Shown here in pieces: positions 8,408-16,554 of a stretch of 64,000 nt of DNA (position 1 is its first letter; each line of letters starts with the position of its first letter). Under the pieces are notes generated by a model. That model was not told the origin of the DNA. It did no database searches and saw nothing but the letters and a program-made list of their open reading frames with translations. Origin of the DNA: Pectinatus haikarae. GTDB lineage: Bacteria > Bacillota > Negativicutes > Selenomonadales > Selenomonadaceae. The DNA lies in NCBI RefSeq assembly GCF_030813505.1, contig NZ_JAUSUE010000016.1. The stretch is one strand, 5' to 3'. The translations under genes were made by a program, and so were the position numbers.

Positions 8408-9292
8408 TCACTCGGGTAATACTTCATTTATACAGCGCAGCGCATTAAGCGTGCGCGGGAAACCGATGTATGGCATACATTGAGTAGCGGCGGAGATAAT
8501 CGTTTTCTTGTCGTTGCCAACATTTATATTGCCCTGAATATGTCCTTTGAGCTGGCTTTCACAGCCGCCTAAGGAGGCAATAATGGCAAAAGTCAAAAGC
8601 TCACGCATACGGAGGTCAAGTCCATTCCGCGTGTAGGTGTCGCCAAAACAGAAGGCAGAAAGATAATCCTGAATATGCTTTTGATCTTCCGGAGCAGCAG
8701 CACGCATTTTATCAATATAATCGCCATAAATTTTCTTTTGAACTGCAAGACCTTTCTCAAAACGATCTTCTTCTGTTACCGTTGTCTGGCTTTCAAGAGG
8801 CAGCTTAATTCTCTGCGCTTTTAAAACAGCATTTACGATATGAAGAGCATCAAGCGCCTTGGGAAAACCGACATACGGCGCTGACTGATAGACGGCCTCT
8901 TTAATTTCGACAGGCGTTATACCGATACGGAGCGCACCGCCAACATGCATCTTGAAAAGGGTTGTATTCTGAGTGGTTTCCAGTACTACGAGTGTAATAA
9001 GCTCACGTTGTTTATCTGTGAGATTGCCTTGTTGTTCGACTTCACCATAAATAAAACGTTTCATAGTATTCGCAAAATCTGGATCGGTCGTTTCCTCAGG
9101 AACTTTAGTATTACCAAAAAGTCGTTGATATTTTTCATCACCAGCCTGGACCCTGTCTATTGCTATCGGTGGCTCTTCCATGTTATTATCAGTCGGTTCC
9201 GCAGCAGCAGCGGCTGTTCCAATGAAAGTCAAGGTACTCAGGCTGATGGCCGCTATGCGTAAAAATCTCTTTAAAATTTTATAGTCTTTCAT
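8408..9292 (-). CDS. Exported tandem carboxymuconolactone decarboxylase-family protein
   Basis: A signal peptide (about residues 8-30, LRIAAISLSTLTFIGTAAAAA) precedes two AhpD/CMD-like helical repeats. The first has ELITLVVLETTQNTTLFKMHVGGALRIGIT and the second has ELLTFAIIASLGGCESQLKGHIQGN. Each is followed by the same PYVGFPKALDAL/PYIGFPRTLNAL segment. The CxxC of peroxidase-active AhpD is absent, so decarboxylase, lactonase or an unknown activity is open. The ATG at 9292 has GCAGGAG at good distance; an in-frame TTG at 9310 would bury that site. It is the last gene of the alcohol dehydrogenase-flavodoxin-CMD operon. Confidence 0.82.
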   Translation of the reverse strand: MKDYKILKRFLRIAAISLSTLTFIGTAAAAAEPTDNNMEEPPIAIDRVQAGDEKYQRLFGNTKVPEETTDPDFANTMKRFIYGEVEQQGNLTDKQRELITLVVLETTQNTTLFKMHVGGALRIGITPVEIKEAVYQSAPYVGFPKALDALHIVNAVLKAQRIKLPLESQTTVTEEDRFEKGLAVQKKIYGDYIDKMRAAAPEDQKHIQDYLSAFCFGDTYTRNGLDLRMRELLTFAIIASLGGCESQLKGHIQGNINVGNDKKTIISAATQCMPYIGFPRTLNALRCINEVLPE

Positions 9293-9331
9293 AAAAATCA
9301 ACTCCTGCAATATTATTAAGTAATTTTACAA

Positions 9332-9970
9332 TTAACGCATGCCTATTTTAGCCAGCCATGCCTCAACTTCTTTAGGCTCATTAGCTCTAACACCTTCAAG
9401 TATTGTGGAATTGGGACAAAGACTCTGTATCGCCGGCATACTTTCCGAAAATTCACTGCTGGCACTCGTGCAAAATGGAATAACCGTCTTACCGGAAAAA
9501 TTATAGGATTGCAGAAAGGTATAAATGGCCATCGGGGCCGTATGCCACCAAATGGGATACCCGACAAAAATCACATCATAACTGTCCATATTATCGATTT
9601 TTGTTGATAATACCGGTCTGGCATTCGTTTCCTTTTCCTGTTTTGCAACCTCAACGCATTCATTATAACCTGTCGGATAAGGCGTTACCGTCTTAATTTC
9701 CACAATGTCTCCGCCAACAAGATTATGGATTTGTTCAGCTGCTCTTCGCGTATTTCCTGTCTGAGAAAAATAGGTTACAAGAATTTTTTTACCATTAGTA
9801 TTCATTGATTTATCTTCCGAAGTTTTTGCATTCGCTGAATCATTCTTATCTGTCACGGTTGATGTCATCTTCTGTTGCAGAGAAGATGAATTTGCAGCAT
9901 TATTACTGCCGCAGCCAGCTAACAAAAGAAGCATACAACTGGACACGGCCATAATAAACAGCTTCTTCAT
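9332..9970 (-). CDS. Lipoprotein flavodoxin
   Basis: The lipobox LLAGC (Cys20) follows a short hydrophobic signal, then a Ser/Asn-rich linker of about 40 residues and a flavodoxin domain. The FMN phosphate loop reads TYFSQTGNTRRAAEQI, and the flavin-stacking loop reads GYPIWWHTAPMA. The domain belongs to the flavodoxin_4-like group used as FMN oxidoreductases. Anchoring by a lipid outside the membrane is unusual for a flavodoxin, which normally serves in the cytosol. It lies 18 nt after the alcohol dehydrogenase and 39 nt before the CMD gene. A paralogue with the same architecture is at 22982-23635. Confidence 0.85.
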   Translation of the reverse strand: MKKLFIMAVSSCMLLLLAGCGSNNAANSSSLQQKMTSTVTDKNDSANAKTSEDKSMNTNGKKILVTYFSQTGNTRRAAEQIHNLVGGDIVEIKTVTPYPTGYNECVEVAKQEKETNARPVLSTKIDNMDSYDVIFVGYPIWWHTAPMAIYTFLQSYNFSGKTVIPFCTSASSEFSESMPAIQSLCPNSTILEGVRANEPKEVEAWLAKIGMR

Positions 9971-9988
9971 TTTGATCTCCTTTTTCCG

Positions 9989-11158
9989 TTATTTATAAGA
10001 TTTTTTGTAGATTGCGATACAGTCTTCTTTTGCCAGTTGTACACGATCACAGGCGAAGAGTCCGCCCATCGGCCCCATAGCATTTTCCGCCATCTTCGGA
10101 AATTCATCTGGCGTAATGCCATAATCGCTCATTTTCAGATCTGCTGCACCGCACTCTTGCAAGAGTCTTTCAAGCATTGTGATGAAATCCATAGGTGCTT
10201 TGGTATTTTCCATCCCCATAGCTTTAGCCATGCGGATGAAACGATCGTCGCATACATGGTGTTCGATGATATTTGTAAAATAAGCGCGGCTTAACATGAT
10301 AAGACCTGCTCCGTGCGGTAAGTTTTCGTGATAAGCTGATAAAGCATGCTCTAAGGAGTGCTGGCTCGAAGTTGTGCCGACGCACATAACCGTACCAGAC
10401 AGAATATTTCCAAATGCCACATGTTCTCTGGCTTTCATATCGCTGCCGTCTTTGACAGCACGTGATAAATAACGTCCGACATTTTCAATTGCAGTAATCG
10501 CATACATATCACTCATCAGATTTGCAAATTTTGAAACATAACCTTCGAGGCTGTGGCTTAATGCATCGAATCCTTGATAAGCTGTAAATGCTGCCGAGAC
10601 ACTTTTCATGAGTTCTGGATCCTCAATGCAAATCTTTGGAAAAAGCGCAGGCGTCTTAATACCGACTTTTTCATTTGTGTCCGGGTTGGTAACTACGCAG
10701 CCTGCATCAGCTTCTGAGCCGGTTCCCGCCGTTGTACTGATTGCAATAATTGGCAAAGGTTCATTGATAATTGGTTTTTTCTTGCCGGTGCCGCTGGCAA
10801 CATAATCCCAAAGATCACCGTCATTCACTGCCATGATAGCAATTGCCTTGGCTGAATCAATACAACTGCCACCGCCAAGGGCTACTACGAAATCACAGTT
10901 ATTTTTCTTTGCAAAAGCCGCACCTTCCATGACTGTCGCCTTTAACGGATTCGGCTGTATCTTATCAAACACATCTGATTTCACACCAGCCAGACGAAGC
11001 TGCTCTTCGGTCCGCGTTAAATAACCGTTGCTTCTTGTTGATTTTCCATTGGAAATAACAATGAGCGCTTTCTTGCCAGGTAACTTCTGTTTATGAAGTT
11101 CGTTGAGCATTCCGGCACCAAATAAGATTTTTGTAGGTACATACATCGTGAAACTCAT
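9989..11158 (-). CDS. Iron-containing alcohol dehydrogenase
   Basis: Group III (Fe-ADH) fold. The NAD(P) site is GGGSCIDSAKAIA, followed by the family signature around STTAGTGSEAD. Metal ligands are supplied by an Asp and three His in DALSHSLEGY and SLEHALSAYHENLPHGAG. It interconverts alcohols and aldehydes or ketones. A longer reading from 11191 exists without a Shine-Dalgarno. The ATG at 11158 has AAGGGAG 12 nt upstream and puts the operator-like element exactly 85 nt away, as in the hydrolase gene at 4604, so I prefer it. It is the first gene of a three-gene operon with the lipoprotein flavodoxin and the CMD-like protein. Confidence 0.88.
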   Translation of the reverse strand: MSFTMYVPTKILFGAGMLNELHKQKLPGKKALIVISNGKSTRSNGYLTRTEEQLRLAGVKSDVFDKIQPNPLKATVMEGAAFAKKNNCDFVVALGGGSCIDSAKAIAIMAVNDGDLWDYVASGTGKKKPIINEPLPIIAISTTAGTGSEADAGCVVTNPDTNEKVGIKTPALFPKICIEDPELMKSVSAAFTAYQGFDALSHSLEGYVSKFANLMSDMYAITAIENVGRYLSRAVKDGSDMKAREHVAFGNILSGTVMCVGTTSSQHSLEHALSAYHENLPHGAGLIMLSRAYFTNIIEHHVCDDRFIRMAKAMGMENTKAPMDFITMLERLLQECGAADLKMSDYGITPDEFPKMAENAMGPMGGLFACDRVQLAKEDCIAIYKKSYK

Positions 11159-11242
11159 AGTTTCAAACAACTCCCTTATCTTGTTTTTCATTAAATTTCA
11201 AAACTTTACTCATATTATCTCGCAAATAAAGAAGTAAACGAT

Positions 11243-11298
11243 ATATCATTTATCTCAAATCATTGCCCAATTATATCAATATTGCCTAATATTATTAC
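11243..11298 (-). promoter_or_regulatory. Operator-like element B (shared with 5843-5884)
   Basis: The 42 nt at 11243-11284 are the partner of element A, at the identical distance (85 nt) from the start codon of the alcohol dehydrogenase. An additional ATTGCCTAATATTAT follows at 11281-11295; this 15-mer also occurs in element A at 5862-5876. The tandem ATTGCC units suggest two half-sites for one dimeric regulator, plausibly the AraC-type protein at 7423-8331. Confidence 0.55.
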
Positions 11299-11423
11299 AA
11301 AACCGAAAAGTATTCATGCTAATGGGCAAAAGACATCCACTTTATTTTTTATTGAATATATTTATCAGTGATAAATCAGTTTGACAGCCCCATAAATTTA
11401 CACATCACTGTAAATATTTAATA

Positions 11424-11452
11424 TTGACATCTACATGCTTTTTATGATAAAC
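11424..11452 (+). promoter_or_regulatory. Promoter for the rplU operon
   Basis: Consensus TTGACA at 11424-11429, a 17-nt spacer and ATAAAC at 11447-11452 as a weaker -10. It is the only good plus-strand promoter upstream of rplU and would give a leader of about 105 nt. Confidence 0.6.
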
Positions 11453-11459
11453 TTTTCTG

Positions 11460-11560
11460 GTATGAGTTTGTCTTTCAGGCATACTTAACAACCGCTCAGT
11501 GAGGTCAAATAGCGTTTGCTAACCACAACTGGCGAGTATATAATGAGGCAGGTGTAAATT
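11460..11560 (+). ncRNA. Probable L21 leader (ribosomal protein leader RNA)
   Basis: The 5'UTR of rplU contains conserved-looking blocks ACCGCTCAGTGAGG (near 11490) and ACCACAACTGGCGAGTA (near 11522). CTCAGT can pair with ACTgGcGAG between them, and the rplU ribosome site follows. Firmicute rplU genes carry a structured L21 leader used for autoregulation, and these blocks match what I remember of it. The assignment is by position and recollection of the motif only. Confidence 0.5.
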
Positions 11561-11564
11561 AAAT

Positions 11565-11876
11565 ATGTACGCTATCTTTAAAACAGGCGGGAAACAGTAC
11601 CGTGTGGCTGAAGGTGATACTGTTATAGTAGAAAAACTTGAGGCTGCGGAAGGAGACACTGTAACTTTTGACGAAGTTCTGACAGTGGTCAATGATACAG
11701 ATGTAAAAATTGGTACTCCTATAGTTTCTGGAGCCAAAATTACTGCAAAAGTAGAAAAACAAGATAAGGCAAAGAAAATTTTGATTTTCAAATATAAAGC
11801 AAAATCAAATTATCGCCGTCGTCAGGGACATCGTCAGCCGTATACTAAACTGACTATCGAAAAAATCGAAGCATAA
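11565..11876 (+). CDS. rplU: 50S ribosomal protein L21
   Basis: Full-length L21 (103 aa) beginning MYAIFKTGGKQYRV, with the family signature KSNYRRRQGHRQPYTKL near the C-terminus that contacts 23S rRNA. First gene of the rplU-prp-rpmA operon. Its stop overlaps the prp start by one base (TAATG). Confidence 0.97.
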   Translation: MYAIFKTGGKQYRVAEGDTVIVEKLEAAEGDTVTFDEVLTVVNDTDVKIGTPIVSGAKITAKVEKQDKAKKILIFKYKAKSNYRRRQGHRQPYTKLTIEKIEA

Positions 11877-12196
11877 TGATTAAGATAACTGTTTTGCGCA
11901 ATGCTGATCATAAAACTACGGGGCTGCTGATAACCGGACATGCCGAATTTGCTTCCCATGGCAGGGATATTGTCTGTGCGGCTGTTTCCGCTCTTGCTCA
12001 ATCAGTTATTTTAAGTTTATTGGAACATGTACAGGCAAAAATTGATTTTAACGTTAAATCGGGACATTTAAATCTTATTTTGCAGGATCCACCGACAGAG
12101 CTCACTGAAGCTGTATTTTCAGTTGCTTTACTGGGATTCAGGGAAATAAAAAATGGTAATCCTAAAAACGTCACTATTTTAAACAGCAGGGGGTGA
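11876..12196 (+). CDS. prp: Ribosomal-processing cysteine protease Prp
   Basis: The 106-aa protein has the GHAEFASHGRDIVCAAVSALAQS signature, with His22 and Cys34 as the catalytic pair, at the same positions as in the characterised Staphylococcus Prp. Prp removes the N-terminal extension of L27. The gene is always found between rplU and rpmA in bacteria whose L27 has that extension, as here. One-base overlap with rplU and 5 nt to rpmA imply tight co-expression. Confidence 0.95.
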   Translation: MIKITVLRNADHKTTGLLITGHAEFASHGRDIVCAAVSALAQSVILSLLEHVQAKIDFNVKSGHLNLILQDPPTELTEAVFSVALLGFREIKNGNPKNVTILNSRG

Positions 12197-12201
12197 ATTA
12201 G

Positions 12202-12483
12202 ATGTTTAATTTTGATTTACAGCTTTTCGCTCATAAAAAAGGGGTCAGCAGTACCCGTAACGGACGTGACAGTGCAGCACAGCGCCTTGGTGTAAAAGAA
12301 CAGGCAGGTACCTTGGTTACGGCAGGAAGTATTTTAGTCCGTCAGAGGGGCACTCATTTTCATCCCGGTCAAAATGTGGGGATTGGCAGAGACGATACCT
12401 TATTTGCTAAAATCAACGGTAAAGTTGCTTTTGAACGCAATGGTCGTTATAAAAGACAAATTAGTGTGTATGCAGCTGAATAA
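12202..12483 (+). CDS. rpmA: 50S ribosomal protein L27 with Prp-cleavable N-terminus
   Basis: L27 of 93 aa. It starts MFNFDLQLF-AHKKG: the nine extra residues before AHKKG form the Prp cleavage site (cut after the Phe) known in Firmicutes. Removal exposes the N-terminal tail that reaches the peptidyl-transferase centre. The upstream prp gene encodes the matching protease. GGGGGTG before the ATG is the ribosome binding site. Confidence 0.97.
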   Translation: MFNFDLQLFAHKKGVSSTRNGRDSAAQRLGVKEQAGTLVTAGSILVRQRGTHFHPGQNVGIGRDDTLFAKINGKVAFERNGRYKRQISVYAAE

Positions 12484-12485
12484 AT

Positions 12486-12518
12486 AAAAAAGGCAGGGAA
12501 GTTTTCCTGCCTTTTTTA
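12486..12518 (+). terminator. Terminator of the rplU-prp-rpmA operon
   Basis: AAAGGCAGGGAA/TTCCTGCC hairpin closed by a short loop and followed by TTTTTTATT, directly after the rpmA stop. Confidence 0.85.
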
Positions 12519-12528
12519 TTTATTCAGC

Positions 12529-12567
12529 AAAAAAACAGTTGCCGCGCAAACGGCAACTGTTTTTTAT
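12529..12567. terminator. Bidirectional terminator between rpmA and ilvE
   Basis: CAGTTGCCG and CGGCAACTG form a perfect 9-bp stem with a 6-nt loop, flanked by a run of A on the left and of T on the right. It terminates ilvE on the minus strand and backs up the rpmA terminator. Confidence 0.85.
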
Positions 12568-12584
12568 AAATATATTATATCCTT

Positions 12585-13655
12585 TTAAATCTCTGTTATA
12601 AGTTCAGTAAAATTATGAATATCTTTTTCCGCACCACATTGCAATCCGGTCACGTAATCAAACATCTTTTGAGCAAAAGGCCCAATTTTTCCTTCATTAA
12701 TGATCATATCCTCGCCCTTATAACTTAAAACACCCACAGGAGAAATAACCGCTGCTGTACCTGAACCGAAGACTTCTTCCAATGTTCCGGCCTTATAAGC
12801 AGCTTTAATTTCATCTATAGAGATACGGCGTTCGGATGTAGGATATCCCCATTCTTTTGCTACCTGAAGAACTGTACGGCGTGTGATGCCGCTTAAAATA
12901 CTGCCGTCTAGCTCAGGAGTTACTATTTCGCCCTTTATCTTAAAAAGAATATTCATCGAACCGACTTCTTCTATATACTTGCGTTCTACCCCATCAAGCC
13001 AGAGCGTCTGATCATAACCCTTCTGATGAGCAACAAGACCGGCATGCAGACTTGCTGCATAATTGGCAGGAGTTTTTGCTTCACCAAGACCGCCCTTGGT
13101 CGCCCGCACATAAGTGTCTTCAACCATAATTTTCACAGGCGCAAATCCGTGTGCATAATAAGCAGCTACCGGTGACAATATGATATACAGCTTATACGAT
13201 TTACCGACGCTTACGCCTAAAAAACCATCGTCAGCATAAATAAACGGACGTATATAAAGACTTTGACCGCGCTGATCCGGTACCCAGGCCTTTTCTATAG
13301 TAATCAGCTGTTTGAGAGCATTATGTACAAGATCTACATCAACCTGAGGAATATCAAGTATACGTGCAGAATTATTCAATCGATTGAGGTGATCCAGAGG
13401 ACGAAAAACAACTACCTTATTTCCTTGTCTGAAGGCTTTCATTCCTTCAAAAATAGCCTGTCCGTAATGTATAGTAGCATTAGCCGGACTTACAGAAATA
13501 TTATCATATGGTATAATCTGGGGATCATGCCATCCCATACCTTCAGTATAGGTCATTTCAAACATGTGATCCGTAAAATGCGTACCAAAACCGATTTTTG
13601 ATACATCAGGTTTTTCTTTTAAAGCAGCTGCTTTTATAAATTTAACAGTACTCAT
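12585..13655 (-). CDS. ilvE: Branched-chain amino acid aminotransferase
   Basis: PLP fold type IV aminotransferase of the long (about 356 aa) BCAT group. It transfers the amino group between glutamate and the 2-oxo acids of Leu, Ile and Val. The Schiff-base lysine is in GEAKTPANYAASL (Lys194 from the chosen start), and EEVGSMNILF and SGTAAVISPVG are the cofactor-binding segments. ATG at 13655 has GGGAG 8-9 nt upstream; the in-frame ATGs further up overlap that site. It stands alone between terminators. Confidence 0.93.
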   Translation of the reverse strand: MSTVKFIKAAALKEKPDVSKIGFGTHFTDHMFEMTYTEGMGWHDPQIIPYDNISVSPANATIHYGQAIFEGMKAFRQGNKVVVFRPLDHLNRLNNSARILDIPQVDVDLVHNALKQLITIEKAWVPDQRGQSLYIRPFIYADDGFLGVSVGKSYKLYIILSPVAAYYAHGFAPVKIMVEDTYVRATKGGLGEAKTPANYAASLHAGLVAHQKGYDQTLWLDGVERKYIEEVGSMNILFKIKGEIVTPELDGSILSGITRRTVLQVAKEWGYPTSERRISIDEIKAAYKAGTLEEVFGSGTAAVISPVGVLSYKGEDMIINEGKIGPFAQKMFDYVTGLQCGAEKDIHNFTELITEI

Positions 13656-13907
13656 ATAATTATCTCCCATCATTGTAGAATGAATACATTATACACCCCT
13701 CGTTTTTTAAACGCAAGATAAAAAATTACAAGGTTACATTTGTGCCAATCAACAAAACTGATAAAACAACTTTAAAATCATTAATTTGAACAGAATATTT
13801 ATATCATTTTACCCGAAGAAAATGCACCAACAGCCAATTCGTCAAATAATCCGTATTTATGAACAATACAGATATCCATTCAGGATGTATATAGCAGAGC
13901 TGCACAG

Positions 13908-13940
13908 CAAAAAGACACTATGACTAAATGTCTTAGTGTC
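13908..13940 (-). terminator. Terminator of efp
   Basis: GACACTA (13914-13920) pairs with TAGTGTC (13934-13940). Read on the minus strand, TTTTTGC follows. It sits 16 nt past the efp stop. Confidence 0.75.
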
Positions 13941-13955
13941 TCTTATAATGCACGG

Positions 13956-14513
13956 TCAGGCACGTTCGATATAATTGCCGGTGCGAGTATCAATACGCAG
14001 CTTATCATTTTCATTGACAAAAAGCGGTACCCGCACTTCATATCCTGTTTCTACTTTTGCCATTTTTGTAGCGCCAGTAGCGGTATCACCTTTTACACTG
14101 GGTTCACATTCAACAACTTCCAGCACTACAGAATTTGGTAAAGAAATACCGATTATTTTACCTTTAAAAGTCTGCAGACTTATATCCATATTTTCTTTCA
14201 GAAAGTTAAGAGCATCACCAAGCTGTTCCTTGCTGAGTTCGGTTTGTTCAAATGTTTCATTGTCCATGAAAGTATACATTCCGTCACTTTCATATAAAAA
14301 TTGCATCTGATTGGTTTCAAGATGAGCTGCCGGTAATTTTTCATTGGGATTAAATGTACGTTCGACCACGGCCCCAGTCTGTACATTCTTTATTTTTGTA
14401 CGCACAAAAGCCGCACCTTTTCCCGGTTTAACGTGTTGAAAATCAACAATCTGCCATACACCATTGTCTATTTCCAGTGTAAGACCTGTACGAAAATCAC
14501 TGCTTGAAATCAT
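13956..14513 (-). CDS. efp: Elongation factor P
   Basis: EF-P of 185 aa with three beta-barrel domains, which rescues ribosomes stalled at polyproline. It begins MISSSDFRTGLTLEIDNGVWQIVDFQHVKPGKGAAFVRTKIKN; the tip lysine of the KPGKGAA loop is the residue post-translationally modified in other species. The C-terminal RTGNYIERA is the family signature. The N-terminal residues are not truncated, and GGAGG precedes the ATG by 10 nt. It is followed by its own terminator; the Xaa-Pro peptidase gene is upstream after a 173-nt gap. Confidence 0.96.
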   Translation of the reverse strand: MISSSDFRTGLTLEIDNGVWQIVDFQHVKPGKGAAFVRTKIKNVQTGAVVERTFNPNEKLPAAHLETNQMQFLYESDGMYTFMDNETFEQTELSKEQLGDALNFLKENMDISLQTFKGKIIGISLPNSVVLEVVECEPSVKGDTATGATKMAKVETGYEVRVPLFVNENDKLRIDTRTGNYIERA

Positions 14514-14686
14514 TAAAAATAAACCTCCAAATTAATATTTTATATCTATTTTATCCAAATGTGATACACCGTCCATTAAAAATTTACAGCAACCATGCAC
14601 CAATATATTTTACTGCCATACCATCAAGTTTCTTAATGTATCTCTGAAGCTTTGGATAACTTCTTTCATATCAGTTCTAAAACGCC

Positions 14687-15754
14687 CTAAATTTCCATAA
14701 GTTCTTTGGTGCTTTTTGTCAGGATGACAGCTCCACGTTCACCAACCAATGTAGTATCTTCTATTCGTACACCGCCAAAATCAGGAATATATATTCCCGG
14801 TTCAACAGTTACAAGCATATCTTTTTTTATAATTACATCCTGAGCCAGCGGAGAAAGACGAGGAAGCTCATGAATTTCCAGACCGACCCCATGCCCAAGC
14901 CCGTGACCGTAATTACTGCCATAGCCTGCAGCTTTTATAAAATCCCGCGAAGGTGCATCTATGGTTTTCCCATCGGTTTCGGACTTGATGCTCTTTATCC
15001 CCAGGAGTTGCGCCTGCGCAACAATATCGTATATTTTCTTCTGCTTGTCTGATGCTCTGCCCACACATACAGTACGCGTAATATCCGAATGATAGCCTTT
15101 ATAGACAGCGCCAAAGTCCATTGTAACAAATTCTCCGTCAAGAATCAACTTTTCAGTAGCTGTTCCGTGCGGAAGACTGCCTCTTTTACCGGAAGCAACA
15201 ATTGTAGTGAAAGCAGGTCTTTCACTGCCAAGCCTGCGCATAGTATGTTCAAGTTCAGCCGCTATATCTATTTCAGAAAGTCCCGGTTTGATATACTCAA
15301 TTATGTGCTCAAAAGCTTTGTCACTTATCGCGACAGCCTTTTTTATTAATTCTATTTCCTCCGGCTCCTTTTGTATACGCAAGCCGTCCAGATTAATCGG
15401 AACAGAGAAATTCACTCCCGGCAGCATCTGACGCAGAGCGTCATAAGATGCATACATAAGTGCATTTGTCTCAAATGCTAATGTTTTTATACCATCAGCA
15501 CGAATCATCTCACTTATTTTTGTGAGGAGGCCTTTTCTTTGTTCCACAGCAGGAAACTTGCTCTGCTGTGCCGCCTGTTCCAGATAACGCGAATCGGTAA
15601 TGAGATATTCTTTTTCACGTGTTATTACAAGTGCCGAATCATCCCCATAGAAGCCGCTGAAATAATGAACATTTTCATTTTTATTTACAACTACGGCATC
15701 GGCATTTTTTTCCGCCAGAAGTTTTCTTAAACGAAAAAGTCTGTTATTTTCCAT
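14687..15754 (-). CDS. pepP: Xaa-Pro aminopeptidase (M24 family)
   Basis: Two-domain pita-bread metallopeptidase. The N-terminal creatinase-like domain (residues 1-125) precedes the catalytic domain. Metal ligands are Asp in TMDFGAVYKGYHSDITRT (two Asp), His in GHGLGHGVGLEIHE and Glu in TVEPGIY and GGVRIEDT. It removes N-terminal residues before proline. At 355 aa it is the short Firmicute (YqhT-like) form, and in many Firmicutes this gene sits beside aroQ and efp, as here. It overlaps the aroQ end by 11 nt. Confidence 0.92.
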   Translation of the reverse strand: MENNRLFRLRKLLAEKNADAVVVNKNENVHYFSGFYGDDSALVITREKEYLITDSRYLEQAAQQSKFPAVEQRKGLLTKISEMIRADGIKTLAFETNALMYASYDALRQMLPGVNFSVPINLDGLRIQKEPEEIELIKKAVAISDKAFEHIIEYIKPGLSEIDIAAELEHTMRRLGSERPAFTTIVASGKRGSLPHGTATEKLILDGEFVTMDFGAVYKGYHSDITRTVCVGRASDKQKKIYDIVAQAQLLGIKSIKSETDGKTIDAPSRDFIKAAGYGSNYGHGLGHGVGLEIHELPRLSPLAQDVIIKKDMLVTVEPGIYIPDFGGVRIEDTTLVGERGAVILTKSTKELMEI

Positions 15755-16196
15755 TTTTTTTAGCTCCAGTCAATTCCGTGATAATATATTGCAGTGCAGC
15801 AATGTAGCTGCCCACACCCAACCCGCAGATCTGCCCCACTGCCACGGGTGCGATGACCGAATTGCTGCGGAATGCTTCTCTTTTATGAATATTAGACAAA
15901 TGCACTTCTATCACAGGAGTCCGCACAGAAGCAATAGCATCACGAATAGCAATACTATAATGTGTAAATGCACCGGCATTTAAAATAATATAGTCGTAAT
16001 CCGACGACTGCTGAATTGCCTCTATCAACTCGCCTTCATAATTGCTTTGTTTAAAATTAATGCCGATACCGGCCTTATCGGCATCTTCCTTGAGTAAATT
16101 ATTTATGTCTGCAAGAGTTGCCGAGCCATATATTTCCGGTTCCCGTGTACCCAAAAGATTAAGATTTGGACCATGCAGAACAAGAACTTTTTTCAT
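15744..16196 (-). CDS. aroQ: 3-dehydroquinate dehydratase, type II
   Basis: Converts 3-dehydroquinate to 3-dehydroshikimate in aromatic amino acid synthesis. Starts MKKVLVLHGPNLNLLGTREPEIYG with the catalytic lid Arg and Tyr, then NAGAFTHYSIAIRDA and EVHLSNIHKREAFR with the catalytic His. About 150 aa, the usual size for the dodecameric type II enzyme. ATG at 16196 is preferred over an in-frame GTG at 16205 by family alignment. Co-transcribed with the downstream Xaa-Pro peptidase. Confidence 0.95.
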   Translation of the reverse strand: MKKVLVLHGPNLNLLGTREPEIYGSATLADINNLLKEDADKAGIGINFKQSNYEGELIEAIQQSSDYDYIILNAGAFTHYSIAIRDAIASVRTPVIEVHLSNIHKREAFRSNSVIAPVAVGQICGLGVGSYIAALQYIITELTGAKKNGK

Positions 16197-16231
16197 AATA
16201 ACCACTATCCATTTACGTATTTTATATATTG

Positions 16232-16504
16232 TTAATATTTTATATCAAAACCGCTGTCGCCGTCTACCATATTTATGGATTTTATATCTATAGCAGTAAC
16301 TTTTATAAATATATTACCCTTTTTTATTTCAGAAAAAAAGGCATTCAAATGTACATTATCTCCCTGTACTTCCATTGTGACAGTACCATCAGCCATATTC
16401 ATTACCCAGCCCGACAGCCCATACTGCTTACCAATGGATTGAACAAAATAACGGAATCCCACCCCCTGCACCCGTCCGGATGCTTTGGCAAAGTATCTTT
16501 CCAT
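16232..16504 (-). CDS. acyP: Acylphosphatase
   Basis: Small alpha/beta enzyme (90 aa) that hydrolyses carboxyl-phosphate mixed anhydrides. The phosphate loop GRVQGVGFRYF carries catalytic Arg18, and GWVMNMADGTV carries catalytic Asn36. AGAGGAAA lies just upstream of the ATG. It lies between aroQ and the U32 protein on the same strand. Confidence 0.93.
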   Translation of the reverse strand: MERYFAKASGRVQGVGFRYFVQSIGKQYGLSGWVMNMADGTVTMEVQGDNVHLNAFFSEIKKGNIFIKVTAIDIKSINMVDGDSGFDIKY

Positions 16505-16554
16505 ACATTTCCTCTTTCTGCTGTACGATCTTTATGTCTGACAAGCTTTTTTTA

